A DNA stretch of 64,000 bases from Halodesulfovibrio sp. MK-HDV. GTDB lineage: Bacteria; Desulfobacterota; Desulfovibrionia; Desulfovibrionales; Desulfovibrionaceae. Both the position numbers and the translations under genes were made by a program. The notes beneath the pieces are model-generated. The model had not been told where the DNA came from, made no database searches, and saw only the letters and a program-made list of their open reading frames with translations. Positions 36,488 through 45,514 of the stretch are shown piece after piece (position 1 is the stretch's first letter; every line of letters starts with the position of its first letter). The stretch is from the NCBI RefSeq assembly GCF_009914765.1, contig NZ_WYDS01000010.1:62001-126000 (forward strand), given 5' to 3'.

Positions 36488-36593
36488 AATTCTACCTCTA
36501 TCCTTTTCATTGAGAAACTACCCATTACACGGTACACAGGCAGCCAATACGGATTCAATAACCCGAATATATCTCCAATGATGGAGTACCTAC

Positions 36594-37073
36594 ATGATTC
36601 AGCTTAAAATTATCGCCGTCGGCAAAATAAAAGAACGCTTCTGGGCAGATGCAGCAGAACACTACATTACCCGCTTAAAGCGTAGTTATAAATTTCAAGA
36701 AATCACCGTTAAAGACGGTAACGCCAAAATGAAGCCGCTCGAACGTAATAACGACGAAGGCAAACGAATTCTTGCTGCCCTAGCTCCAACAGATATACCT
36801 ATCTGTATGGATGAGCACGGAAAAACATACACCTCAGTAAAATTTTCTCAAATGCTCGAGCGAATAGGTATGGACAACAACCGAACCCCGACACTCATTG
36901 TTGGCGGAGCGTTTGGATTGTCGCAAGATGTACTGAAAAAATGCCAGTACAAAATCAGCCTGTCACCCATGACATTTACTCACGAGATGGCGCGCGTCAT
37001 TCTATTTGAACAACTCTACCGTGCCGATGCTATCCTGCGCGGTAGTCCGTACCATCACGTTGAACTAAAATAA
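36594..37073 (+). CDS. rlmH: 23S rRNA (pseudouridine(1915)-N3)-methyltransferase RlmH
   Basis: A 159-residue SPOUT methyltransferase that methylates pseudouridine 1915 of 23S rRNA helix 69 after subunit joining. Characteristic segments are IKIIAVGKIKERFW-like at the start, LIVGGAFGLSQDVLKK near 101, MTFTHEMARVILFEQLYRA, and the terminal GSPYHHVELK (the family ends Y-H-H/K-x). Its length is exactly typical. GGAG lies 8 bases before the start. It is followed 83 bases later by a small gene in the same direction. Confidence 0.97.
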   Translation: MIQLKIIAVGKIKERFWADAAEHYITRLKRSYKFQEITVKDGNAKMKPLERNNDEGKRILAALAPTDIPICMDEHGKTYTSVKFSQMLERIGMDNNRTPTLIVGGAFGLSQDVLKKCQYKISLSPMTFTHEMARVILFEQLYRADAILRGSPYHHVELK

Positions 37074-37156
37074 GTATAACAAAATTCTTATACCACCCGC
37101 AACGTACCTGTCCTAAAGGGCAAATACCCAGCGCATACAAAAGTAAGGAGAACACC

Positions 37157-37372
37157 ATGGCTGCTCTACAGTTAAAATACCTCAAAGAACTCGAAGAATA
37201 CATGACCTCCGGTCGGATGCAGGAAGACTTTGAATGTTCTCCCGAAGAGCGCCGATTCGAAATGCTCGAATTCCTCGAAACTCTTATGGATGTAGCAGAA
37301 ATAGCTGACGACACAGCAACCAAGCTCATCTTTAAAAATTCTCAACTCGGTGCTTTAACAGGAACTAAGTAA
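37157..37372 (+). CDS. small acidic helical protein, unknown
   Basis: A 71-residue protein that I do not recognise. It is Leu/Glu-rich and predicted almost entirely helical (LKYLKELEEYMTSGRM, then ERRFEMLEFLETLMDVAEIADD), with one Cys and no membrane segment or signal. An excellent AAGGAG site 6 bases before ATG and neighbour-like codon use support real coding. It follows rlmH and may share its transcript. Confidence 0.7.
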   Translation: MAALQLKYLKELEEYMTSGRMQEDFECSPEERRFEMLEFLETLMDVAEIADDTATKLIFKNSQLGALTGTK

Positions 37373-37384
37373 GTCCTGTGGAAT

Positions 37385-37545
37385 GCTGCCTCTGGCGGCG
37401 CTTGCCAGCGAGGCTTTAGTCTTTTTTGTCTTCGACGAGCCTCCGGCGGCCAGAGAACCTTTTTGAAAAAAGGTTTCTCTGGACTCTCCAAAAACTTTTA
37501 CTCGCGAGTTTAGCCCGTTGTTTTTTATAGCCTCGCGGCTTACGC
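37385..37545. repeat. CCTCCGGCGG-family repeat, copy 4
   Basis: Two boxes, GCCTCTGGCGGCGCTTGCCAG and GCCTCCGGCGGCCAGAG, followed by AGAGAACCTTTTTG/AAAAAAGGTTTCTCT and CTCCAAAAACTTTTA. The CTCCAAAAACTTTTA end recurs in reverse at 37660. Confidence 0.75.
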
Positions 37546-37568
37546 TCCACTACCTTTCGAAAAAGATA

Positions 37569-37604
37569 AAAGGCTGCCCTAACATACTTGGGACAGCCTT
37601 TTTT
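37569..37604. terminator. terminator between the small-protein gene and rsmG
   Basis: AAGGCTGCCC/GGGACAGCCTT hairpin followed by TTTTATTATT. It lies between the two inverted repeat copies and can serve either strand. Confidence 0.8.
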
Positions 37605-37659
37605 ATTATTTAAGTCGGCGACTTTGAGCCGCGTGAGTACATAATCAATGAAAGATCAT

Positions 37660-37745
37660 CGAATAATAAAAGTTTTTGGAGATTTTTAAGACCCTTGTTT
37701 CAACAAGGTTCTTAAAGCCCCGCTGGCAAGCGCCGTCGGAGACAT
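37660..37745. repeat. CCTCCGGCGG-family repeat, copy 5 (reverse orientation)
   Basis: On the minus strand: TCCGACGGCGCTTGCCAGCG, an AACCTTGTTGAAACAAGGGT hairpin, then CTCCAAAAACTTTTAT. It mirrors copy 4 across the terminator, directly after rsmG. Confidence 0.75.
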
Positions 37746-37769
37746 AAGAAAGTGTCACAGGCTCAACGC

Positions 37770-38414
37770 CTAAGCTTTAATAAGCGACCAGAAGTATCGA
37801 GTGTCCTTACCCACTTTGTAGGAAATTTCTTTTTCGACACTCCAGCCTTCGGTCAGATCTGTTGGAACCGGCTCGAGAGCAAGGACAACAATGCGACCTT
37901 GCGGCTTGATGTTGGGACCAACCAGCTCCAGAAGTTTTTTCCACGGCATGAACGCACGGCTAAGCATAAGGTCAGCGGGTTCATGTTCTTCCATGAAATT
38001 CTCCACGCGTCCCTTGTAGACATTCGTGTTAGGAATTTGCAGTCGTTTAACTGTTTGCTCCATAAACATGGCGCGCTTTTCACGCACATCTACGAGATAG
38101 TATTCACCATCTTGCCACAGAGCGCGAAGCGGAATACCCGGGAGTCCGGCACCTGCTCCAAAATCCCATGTAACTGGTGTTGATGGAAGTGACAACGAAC
38201 GCAAAAATTGGTTAAGATACAAGCTATCGATAATAAGGATAGTAAGGGCATCCTGCCATGAGTATGGTCCCACAAGGTTCATTACCTTGTTCCATTTCAT
38301 GACAAGGGTAAGGTACCCTGTGAGTGCTTCGAGTTCAGTCTCTGAGGGGGTAAAACCTGCTCGTTTCAGTAGGCTGGCTACATCAGTAATAGTTAGCGAA
38401 TCATTTTTCATCAC
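37770..38414 (-). CDS. rsmG: 16S rRNA (guanine(527)-N7)-methyltransferase RsmG
   Basis: A 214-residue Rossmann-fold methyltransferase (GidB/RsmG) that modifies G527 near the decoding centre. Loss of it gives low-level streptomycin resistance in other bacteria. The SAM-binding motif is WDFGAGAGLPGIPLRALW, preceded by MNLVGP and DSLYLNQFL, with a later VDVREKRAMFMEQTVKRL and MLSRAFMPWKKLLEL. The start is GTG 38414 with AAGGA 8 bases upstream, or ATG 3 bases later. A lone gene, away from the gidA/parAB context often seen. Confidence 0.93.
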   Translation of the reverse strand: MMKNDSLTITDVASLLKRAGFTPSETELEALTGYLTLVMKWNKVMNLVGPYSWQDALTILIIDSLYLNQFLRSLSLPSTPVTWDFGAGAGLPGIPLRALWQDGEYYLVDVREKRAMFMEQTVKRLQIPNTNVYKGRVENFMEEHEPADLMLSRAFMPWKKLLELVGPNIKPQGRIVVLALEPVPTDLTEGWSVEKEISYKVGKDTRYFWSLIKA

Positions 38415-38597
38415 GGTATCTATCCTTACTTATATAACAACGCCTCTAAATTTTTTACAGGCGCAATTAATTACTTCCGTTAAAACGTAATCGGTTGGTA
38501 CTGTACCTTGTCACCTCTTGCAAGTGAAACTGAGATAGCCTATTAGGCTGTACCAAGCGACTTACAAAAATGAATCAAACAAAAATGTGAGCATAGC

Positions 38598-39554
38598 ATG
38601 ACAATGGACACCGATATAGCTGTTCTCTTTCCGGGACAGGGTTCTCAGGAACCGAACATGGGGCGCGATGTTGCAGAAGCAAATGCAGACATCATGTCTT
38701 TGTGGAAAAAAGCTGAAAAAATCAGCGGTATTGACCTTCGCGGTATTTACTGGGACGGCGACGAAGCTGCCATGGCAGACACCCGCAACTTACAGCCTGC
38801 ACTTACTCTGGTAAACCTTGGCTTGTGGATTGAAGCTTGTGGCTCTTTAACTCCTTCCTGCATGGCTGGTCACTCTTTGGGTGAATTCAGCGCACTTGCA
38901 GCATCCGAAGCACTTTCCGTTGATGCTGTACTTGAAGCAGTATCTCTTCGCGGTCGCCTTATGGCTGAAGCTGATCCAAACGGTAGCGGCGCTATGGCTG
39001 CTGCAATGAAAATGAAGCTCGAAGCTGTTGAGGCTGTTGTTGCTGACGTTGCAGAATCTACAGGGGAAATGATTCGCATCGCCAACTACAACACACCAGG
39101 TCAGTTCGTTCTTTCCGGCACCAAAAACGCAATTGCAGAAGCCGGTGTTAAAATTAAAGAACAGAAAGGTCGTGCGATTCCATTAAAAGTTTCCGGCGCA
39201 TTCCACAGCCCACTCATGGCTGATGCTGCTAAAGAACTTTCCGGTTATTTCGCAAAGCTTTCTTGGAACAACCCGAAATACCCTATCTACTGTAACGTAA
39301 CAGGCAAGCCTGCTACCAAGTCCACTGATCTCGAAGAGATTATGCCACAGCAGATGACATCTTCGGTATTTTGGATTGATACCATCAACAACCAGTTCAA
39401 CACCGGCATTCGTCAGTTTGTTGAAATTGGCCCTAAAGGTGTCCTTTGCAAAATGCTCGGACAGATTTTAAAACCAGTTGCAGACTCTTCCGAATGGGAA
39501 AGCCTGAATCTGGGCAGCCTTGAAGCTGTAACGGCTTTCAAAGCAGCAAAATAG
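38598..39554 (+). CDS. fabD: [acyl-carrier-protein] S-malonyltransferase FabD
   Basis: A 318-residue malonyl-CoA:ACP transacylase for fatty-acid chain extension. The start AVLFPGQGSQEPNMGRD and nucleophile elbow GHSLGEFSALAA (Ser near 92) are present. The malonyl-binding Arg lies in the SLRGRLM segment, and the catalytic His in SGAFHSPLM near 203. No other fab genes flank it, unlike the usual fabHDGF cluster. The ribosome site is weak. A GC hairpin follows. Confidence 0.94.
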   Translation: MTMDTDIAVLFPGQGSQEPNMGRDVAEANADIMSLWKKAEKISGIDLRGIYWDGDEAAMADTRNLQPALTLVNLGLWIEACGSLTPSCMAGHSLGEFSALAASEALSVDAVLEAVSLRGRLMAEADPNGSGAMAAAMKMKLEAVEAVVADVAESTGEMIRIANYNTPGQFVLSGTKNAIAEAGVKIKEQKGRAIPLKVSGAFHSPLMADAAKELSGYFAKLSWNNPKYPIYCNVTGKPATKSTDLEEIMPQQMTSSVFWIDTINNQFNTGIRQFVEIGPKGVLCKMLGQILKPVADSSEWESLNLGSLEAVTAFKAAK

Positions 39555-39562
39555 ATTATGAA

Positions 39563-39594
39563 CCGGCAGCGTAACAGACTTGTTGCGCTGCCGG
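39563..39594 (+). terminator. hairpin after fabD
   Basis: CCGGCAGCG/CGCTGCCGG 9-bp stem 8 bases after the stop, followed by ATTTAC rather than a T run, so its termination strength is uncertain. Confidence 0.6.
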
Positions 39595-39708
39595 ATTTAC
39601 TCTAAAAGCACGTCTTTTCAGTCATCGAAAAGTTTGCTAAAAAGATTAGTTCCTTTCTGATCGCTTAGTAACTTTGCACATAGTGCAAGGATAGTTGAGA
39701 TTGCTGAG

Positions 39709-39846
39709 AAAGTTGTTTTTTAACAAATTGAGACAAACTTGTGCAGTGCAAGGCACAAGAAAAAGTCAGGGGCAAAGCATAGTAGACCTATGTGAGCATC
39801 TGATTTTTTTGAAGTAACGCAGCAATGTGCGGGTTTGTCAGCAGTC
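39709..39846. repeat. 140-bp dispersed hairpin repeat, copy 2
   Basis: Nearly the same sequence as 4903-5042, in the same orientation, including TTGAGACAAACTTGTGCAG, AAAAAGTCAGGGGC and GCATCTGATTTTTTTGAAG. The palindromic layout is kept. The flanks ATAGTT and AACTAT are complementary, as at copy 1 but with a different sequence. The rest of the 39595-40019 gap holds no gene. Confidence 0.8.
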
Positions 39847-40019
39847 TAAGTTAACTATTCAGAATATGACCGCACAATGGTCAATGGAACTTTGTATCGG
39901 GGTAACACTCCGTCCCTTTGGACATCGTCCAAAGTCAATATGCTAGCCCCGCTAAAGCACCTGTTACCATACGCTTTAGCTTACCTGATATACTAAACTT
40001 TATACGTGAATGGAAAGAC

Positions 40020-41666
40020 ATGCGCGCTAAGAATCATTTATACACAGCCCTGCACGCAATTGTGGCTGACCTTGATCTTGAATGGCCAACCAGAACAACC
40101 ATCGAACCTCCAAAAGATAAAAAGTTCGGTGACATGGCGGCAAACATTGCCATGGTTCTGGCTAAACCTGCAAAACGTAACCCGCGCGAACTTGCTGCCC
40201 TCATCGCTGAAAAACTCATTGAAGATCCAATGATTGACAACGTTGAGATTGCAGGCCCGGGCTTCTTGAACATTAAGTTCTCCGTTGAATTCTGGAGAAA
40301 CACCATTGCAATTATCGAAGATCGCGGCGAAAGCTTCGGTGCTATCGATCAGGGCAAAGGCAAAAAAGTTCAGGTTGAATACGTTTCTGCTAACCCGACC
40401 GGCCCACTGCACATTGGTCATGGTCGCGGCGCTGCCGTTGGCGACAGCCTTGCTCGTCTTCTGCGCTTTGCCGGATACGACGTACACACCGAGTACTACA
40501 TCAACGACGCAGGTCGTCAGATGCGTATTCTTGGTCAGTCTGTTCTCTTCCGTGCACGTCAGCTTGAAGGTGAAAACCTTCCTGACCCTGAAGATTTTTA
40601 CCGTGGCGAATACATTAAAGACATCGCAGCAGAAGTTCTGGAATTACATCCTGGCCTTCTCAAAAAAGACGATGCTCTTGATATCTGCCGCGAATACGCT
40701 CTTAACCAGATCCTCGACGGCATCAAGAAAGACCTTGGTGAATTCCGTGTAGAGCATCAGAACTGGTTCTCTGAGCGTTCCCTCGTTACCGCAGGCGCTG
40801 TTGAAAAAACATTCAACCGTCTTAAAGAAGCTGGCCTTGCTTTCGAGCAGGACGGTGCTCTCTGGTTCCGTACCACTGAGTTTGGTGACGACAAAGACCG
40901 CGTACTTCGCAAGTCCGACGGTTCCCTTACTTACTTTGCTTCCGACATCGCTTACCACGACAACAAATATGACCGTGGTTTTGAGCTTAACGTAGACATC
41001 TGGGGTGCAGACCACCACGGCTATGTTCCACGTATGCGCGCTGCGGTAGAAGCATTAGGTAAGCCAAAAGAGAGCTTTGACGTAATCCTTATTCAGCTTG
41101 TTAACTTGCTCCGCAACGGTGAACAGGTCGCTATGTCCACCCGTGCCGGTCAGTTCGACACACTTGAAGAAGTTGTTAAAGACGTTGGTTGTGATGCGGC
41201 TCGCTTCATGTTCCTTTCACGCAAAAGTGATAGTCATCTCGACTTTGACCTTGAGCTTGTGAAACAGAAATCCATGGAGAACCCTGTGTACTATGTTCAG
41301 TATGCAAATGCCCGTATCTGTTCTGTTCTGCGAAAAGCTGCTGAACGCGGCATTGCAATCCCTGAAAAAGCAACCTCTGATATTCTTTCTGCAATAAAAG
41401 AAGACAGTGAACTTGACTTGATCAAACTTCTCGATCAATTTGAAGATGTTGTTGATTCAGCAGCACGTCAGCTTGCTCCGCACCAGATTAGTTTCTACGT
41501 GCAGGAACTCGCAAGTGCATTGCACAGCTTCTACGCTAACAACCCAATCCTTAATGCTAAGGATGAAAACACCATTGCAGCACGCCTTTGCCTGCTCAAG
41601 AGTGTTTCCAAGGTTATCCGTAACGGACTTAACCTGGTGGGTGTCGAAGCACCTGAATCTATGTAA
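40020..41666 (+). CDS. argS: arginine--tRNA ligase ArgS
   Basis: A 548-residue class I synthetase that charges tRNA-Arg. The N-terminal Add1 domain ([22 protein letters not shown]) precedes the ATP-binding HIGH motif in [20 protein letters not shown] near residue 122. Next come the Arg-specific [11 protein letters not shown] and the region of the degenerate KMSKS loop ([11 protein letters not shown]). The C-terminal DALR anticodon-binding domain closes it. ATG 40020 has GGAAAG upstream; an in-frame earlier start would add 34 residues that are unlike other ArgS. It is followed 23 bases later by the SPOR gene. Confidence 0.96.
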   Translation: MRAKNHLYTALHAIVADLDLEWPTRTTIEPPKDKKFGDMAANIAMVLAKPAKRNPRELAALIAEKLIEDPMIDNVEIAGPGFLNIKFSVEFWRNTIAIIEDRGESFGAIDQGKGKKVQVEYVSANPTGPLHIGHGRGAAVGDSLARLLRFAGYDVHTEYYINDAGRQMRILGQSVLFRARQLEGENLPDPEDFYRGEYIKDIAAEVLELHPGLLKKDDALDICREYALNQILDGIKKDLGEFRVEHQNWFSERSLVTAGAVEKTFNRLKEAGLAFEQDGALWFRTTEFGDDKDRVLRKSDGSLTYFASDIAYHDNKYDRGFELNVDIWGADHHGYVPRMRAAVEALGKPKESFDVILIQLVNLLRNGEQVAMSTRAGQFDTLEEVVKDVGCDAARFMFLSRKSDSHLDFDLELVKQKSMENPVYYVQYANARICSVLRKAAERGIAIPEKATSDILSAIKEDSELDLIKLLDQFEDVVDSAARQLAPHQISFYVQELASALHSFYANNPILNAKDENTIAARLCLLKSVSKVIRNGLNLVGVEAPESM

Positions 41667-41689
41667 TTTAACACTAGGATGTTGCCTGC

Positions 41690-42499
41690 ATGGGCTTCGC
41701 ACCGACTACATCAAAAGATAAAGACACAGGGAAAAAGATTTTCACTTTTTCCCTGCGTCTTCCTGAACTCACTGGCCTGTCTGTTATCATTCTTGTCGGA
41801 TTTATCTGGGTCTTTATCTTTGGCCTGCTTGTAGGTCGAGGATACCAGCCGGAAGAAGCACTTCCTGAACTGAAGCATCTTATGCCTTCACAACAGCAAG
41901 TTGCAGAAGTTAATCCTATGCCTGTTGAACAGAACATAGGTGCAAACTCTTCTTCGCAATCCAATAAGACATCCAACAAACCCAATCTTAACCGTACACA
42001 GGGTAAAACAGTTACAGAGCAGCAGAAAGCCAGCGTAATTGAACCTGAACAGTTAAACTTTTTTGAGCAGTTAAAGGCCAAAGAAACGTCCAACAGCCCT
42101 GCCACTGCAAGCAAGCCTAAAAAAGCACACGTTGTAGCAAAGCGCCCCGCGCCTGCATCTTCTGTTACCCAAAAGGTTGTACAAAAGCCTAAAGTGGTTG
42201 CAGCATCCACCTCATCTGTACAAAAAAAACAAGCCGTACTTGAAAAAAATGCAGCTATGTTTGAGTACATTTATCAGGTTGCAGCTTCTACCAACAAACA
42301 GGCAGCTTCTAAGCTACGCACCACCATGTCTGCTAAAGGTTTTACCACCTCATTAGCAACTGCCGTGATTAACACGAAAAAATGGTATCGCGTAAACGTA
42401 CACTTTGTAGGTTCTCCTGCTGACCTTTCAAGCTTCAAAAGTCGCCTTGCAGTCGCAGGTTACAGCAAGCCTCTGTTAAGAAAGAAAAAGCAACGTTAA
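41690..42499 (+). CDS. SPOR-domain membrane protein
   Basis: A 269-residue bitopic membrane protein. Its single helix spans about residues 30-52 (LSVIILVGFIWVFIFGLLVG). A Lys/Pro/Ala/Ser-rich linker of ~130 residues leads to a C-terminal SPOR-like domain (FEYIYQVAASTNKQAASKLRTTMSAKGF ... KWYRVNVHFVG). SPOR domains bind denuded peptidoglycan at division sites. Placement after argS matches many delta-proteobacterial genomes. It may lead into the mla operon, 100 bases on. Confidence 0.85.
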   Translation: MGFAPTTSKDKDTGKKIFTFSLRLPELTGLSVIILVGFIWVFIFGLLVGRGYQPEEALPELKHLMPSQQQVAEVNPMPVEQNIGANSSSQSNKTSNKPNLNRTQGKTVTEQQKASVIEPEQLNFFEQLKAKETSNSPATASKPKKAHVVAKRPAPASSVTQKVVQKPKVVAASTSSVQKKQAVLEKNAAMFEYIYQVAASTNKQAASKLRTTMSAKGFTTSLATAVINTKKWYRVNVHFVGSPADLSSFKSRLAVAGYSKPLLRKKKQR

Positions 42500-42599
42500 C
42501 ACAGTACTATAGCATGATGTGCAGGCTTCGCTTGACGGACTGATAGTAACTTCACTATCATCATCCGATTCAAATTTTGACTACAAGGAGCCTGCACTC

Positions 42600-43406
42600 G
42601 TGCAACAACATACAGGCTTCCAGACTAACCCGATAGCAGCGCTTGGTCGTTCAACTATCGATTTCATATCTAGTCTGGGGGAAATTTTTCTTTTTTTCCT
42701 AGAAGGTGTTCGCCTCATCTTCTCCTCACCGAAGCAGCTGACGAAGATTGTTCGTCAGACATATTTTATCGGGTCAAAATCTCTTTTTGTCATTTCTCTT
42801 ATCGGAATCTTTACCGGTATGGTGTTAGGACTTCAGGGATATTATACACTCGTCAAGTTTGGCTCTGAGGGTTTACTCGGAGCAGCCGTATCTCTCACAC
42901 TTATCCGTGAACTTGGACCTGTTCTCACTGCAATTATGATTACCGGACGTGCCGGATCATCAATGGCAGCAGAAATCGGGGTTATGCGCATATCCGACCA
43001 GATAGACGCACTGGATGTTATGGACATCAACCCGATGGCGTATCTTGTTTCACCACGGATAGCAGCTAGCATTATATGCTTCCCGCTGCTAACGGCACTC
43101 TTCGACGTAATTGGAATTTTAGGTGGTTATTTGACTGGCGTCACAATGCTTGGCATTAACTCTGGTGTATACTTCTACAGAATTGACACCAGTGTTGTTA
43201 TGTCCGATATCAACGAAGGCTTTTTGAAATCGCTAGTCTTCGGGATCATTGTCGCTACAATCAGCTGCTACCAAGGGTATAACACCCATAAACGAAAAGA
43301 CAGCGTCGGCCCTGAGAGTGTTTCCAACTCTACAACCGCTGCTGTTGTACTCTCCTGTGTATTAATTTTGGTAAGTGACTACGTAATCACTTCCTTCTTA
43401 TTATAA
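42600..43406 (+). CDS. mlaE: MlaE-type lipid ABC transporter permease
   Basis: A 268-residue permease of the Mla phospholipid transport complex in the inner membrane. Family features are FFLEGVRLIFSSPKQLTKIVRQTYFIGSKSL, FTGMVLGLQGYYTLVKFG, and the very conserved LIRELGPVLTAIMITGRAGSSMAAEIG ... MRISDQIDALDVM. GTG 42600 has AAGGAG 9 bases upstream and is preferred to an earlier in-frame GTG at 42519 that lacks a site. It is the first gene of mlaE-F-D-C-A. Confidence 0.94.
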   Translation: MQQHTGFQTNPIAALGRSTIDFISSLGEIFLFFLEGVRLIFSSPKQLTKIVRQTYFIGSKSLFVISLIGIFTGMVLGLQGYYTLVKFGSEGLLGAAVSLTLIRELGPVLTAIMITGRAGSSMAAEIGVMRISDQIDALDVMDINPMAYLVSPRIAASIICFPLLTALFDVIGILGGYLTGVTMLGINSGVYFYRIDTSVVMSDINEGFLKSLVFGIIVATISCYQGYNTHKRKDSVGPESVSNSTTAAVVLSCVLILVSDYVITSFLL

Positions 43407-43424
43407 CGCAGGTCGGATATTGTT

Positions 43425-44243
43425 ATGTCAACGACTACTTGGGACATTGAAATTCAAGATCTTTGGGGTGGGTATAATGATACCAAAATCCTCAAGGGTA
43501 TTAATGGTGCGCTACCGGCAGGAAAAATATCCATCATTCTTGGTGGGTCCGGCTGTGGCAAATCCACCCTGCTTCGACATATTCTCGGACTGAACCGCCC
43601 TATGGACGGTAGCATCCACATTGGTGGACATGACTTTTTTTCTTTAGATAAAAAACAGTTCAGAAAAATTCGTCGTCGTATGGGAGTACTTTTTCAGGAT
43701 GGCGCACTGCTAGGCTCCCTTACACTCGGTCAGAATGTTGGGCTGCCACTGGCAGAGCATACAAAACTTTCGCAAAAAACTATTCGTACTATCGTGCTGC
43801 ACAAGCTCGGTTTAGTTGGACTTGCGGATTTTATAGACTACTACCCGAACGAACTTTCTGGCGGAATGCGCAAACGTGCTGGACTTGCACGGGCAATTGT
43901 TATGGACCCTCAAATTTTGCTGTGCGACGAGCCGACATCCGGTCTTGATCCGATTAACGCAGCAGAAATGGATCAACTATTACTGAGCATGAAAGAACAT
44001 TTTCCTTCCATGTCGATTGTAGTAGTTAGCCACGATTTGGAAAGTCTATACAAAATTGCTGACAACGTTCTTGTTATAAATGAGGGACAAGCTGCCTTCT
44101 GTGGTAATCTTAATGAATTACAAAACAGTGAAGACCCTTATTTGAAACAACTCCTCGGAAGAAAGCCAAACAGCATAAGCCAGCCAACAATCAGCCTTGG
44201 CGCTGACATTCAGGCAGAGCTATCTAAATGGCTAGAAAAGTAG
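43425..44243 (+). CDS. mlaF: MlaF-type ABC transporter ATPase
   Basis: A 272-residue ATPase partner of MlaE. Walker A is GGSGCGKSTLLRH, the Q-loop is GVLFQDGALLGSLT (the FQDGAL form typical of MlaF), the signature is LSGGMRKRAGLARA, Walker B is ILLCDEPTSGLDP, and the switch His is in VVVSHDLES. The last ~35 residues extend beyond the core. It lies 18 bases after mlaE. Confidence 0.95.
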   Translation: MSTTTWDIEIQDLWGGYNDTKILKGINGALPAGKISIILGGSGCGKSTLLRHILGLNRPMDGSIHIGGHDFFSLDKKQFRKIRRRMGVLFQDGALLGSLTLGQNVGLPLAEHTKLSQKTIRTIVLHKLGLVGLADFIDYYPNELSGGMRKRAGLARAIVMDPQILLCDEPTSGLDPINAAEMDQLLLSMKEHFPSMSIVVVSHDLESLYKIADNVLVINEGQAAFCGNLNELQNSEDPYLKQLLGRKPNSISQPTISLGADIQAELSKWLEK

Positions 44244-44280
44244 TAGAATATTACAAAAATAAAGTATAAGAGCAGTCTTC

Positions 44281-44727
44281 ATGAAATCATACTCAAAAGA
44301 AACCGCTGTAGGCATTTTTGTTTTAATCTGTCTACTTTGCGTAGGATATTTGACCATCAAGCTGGGAAAAATGCAGCTTGGTTCTTCAAATACATATACG
44401 GTAGTTGCCAAATTTGAATCAGCAGCAGGATTACGCGCCGGTGCCGGGGTGGAAATAGCTGGTGTACCTGTAGGTAAAGTTTCTGCTGTGTCACTAGACC
44501 AGGAAGAGTACCTTGCAGAAGTGTATCTTGCGATTCAAAACGACATACAACTTGGCGACGATATTATCGCCTCAATCAAGACAAGCGGGCTTATTGGTGA
44601 CAAATACATCAAGCTTACGCCTGGCGGGTCTACTGAAATGTTAGAAGACGGCAGTGAAATCACTGATACTGAATCAGCTGTCGATATCGAAGAACTCATC
44701 AGTAAGTACGTTTTTGGCGGAGTATAA
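44281..44727 (+). CDS. mlaD: MlaD-type MCE-domain protein
   Basis: A 148-residue inner-membrane-anchored MCE protein. The N-terminal helix (TAVGIFVLICLLCVGYLTIKLG) is followed by one MCE domain with FESAAGLRAGAGVEIAGVPVGKV and IKTSGLIGDKYIKLTPGG. MlaD forms a hexameric ring through which phospholipids pass between MlaC and MlaFE. Its length is near the usual ~150-180. It is in the same transcript as mlaF. Confidence 0.93.
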   Translation: MKSYSKETAVGIFVLICLLCVGYLTIKLGKMQLGSSNTYTVVAKFESAAGLRAGAGVEIAGVPVGKVSAVSLDQEEYLAEVYLAIQNDIQLGDDIIASIKTSGLIGDKYIKLTPGGSTEMLEDGSEITDTESAVDIEELISKYVFGGV

Positions 44728-44849
44728 TTTCATAGATTTTTCGTATGTACTTTTACGCCACAGTTATTATACTTGCGAAATATCTATTTAATTTTCACAC
44801 TACTATCGCCCAAAACGTTTTTTTACTTATATCACATATGGGGGGTTTT

Positions 44850-45503
44850 ATGCCTAAAACCTACAAAAAGCTTTTATCGTCTATAATCTGCACTTGCATA
44901 ATGACCCTGTTTATCGCTGGCACAGCTTTCGCTGATGCTAAACATGATGCAGAAGAAACATTACGCCAAGCAGTTAATGAAATTTCGCATAAACTTAACA
45001 ATGCGAACCTGCACAACATTACTGAAGACAGTGCTATTGTCTCTGAACTTGAAGGGATGATACTCAATATTTTCAGCATGAATCAATTTTCCATGCGCAC
45101 TGTCGGCAGAAAATGGACAAAATTCACACCGACACAGAAGACACAATTTAAAGATGCTTTTATTCAGCTCCTCAAAGCGACGTATTTCAAGCACGTAAGC
45201 GAATACGAAGGACAGAACCTCGACATTCTTGGCGCACGCACAAACAAAGCAGGCACCAAAGTCGAAGTACGCACCACTGTAAAATTCAAGAACGAATCCG
45301 TTCCCGTCAACTATCGTATGTTAGTCGAAAATGGAAAATGGATGGTCTACGATGTTCTTGTAGAAGGCGTAAGCCTTGTCAAAAACTATCGTACTCAGTT
45401 CAAAGAACTCTTACGTAAAGGCACACCTGACGAGCTCATTACAAAGCTCAAGGATAAAGCCGAGCGAGTACGTCAGCAGCAAGCAGCAGCCGACAAAAAG
45501 TAA
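44850..45503 (+). CDS. mlaC: MlaC-type periplasmic phospholipid carrier
   Basis: A 217-residue protein with a signal peptide (LLSSIICTCIMTLFIAGTAFADA) and the MlaC/Ttg2 fold. Seen are IFSMNQFSMRTVGRKWTKFTPTQKTQFKDAFIQLL and VNYRMLVENGKWMVYDVLVEGVSLVKNYRTQF, family hallmarks. It ferries phospholipid across the periplasm between MlaA and MlaFED. Start at 44850 after GGGGGG; an upstream in-frame ATG would disrupt the signal peptide. Confidence 0.94.
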   Translation: MPKTYKKLLSSIICTCIMTLFIAGTAFADAKHDAEETLRQAVNEISHKLNNANLHNITEDSAIVSELEGMILNIFSMNQFSMRTVGRKWTKFTPTQKTQFKDAFIQLLKATYFKHVSEYEGQNLDILGARTNKAGTKVEVRTTVKFKNESVPVNYRMLVENGKWMVYDVLVEGVSLVKNYRTQFKELLRKGTPDELITKLKDKAERVRQQQAAADKK

Positions 45504-45514
45504 TTGAGGTAACA

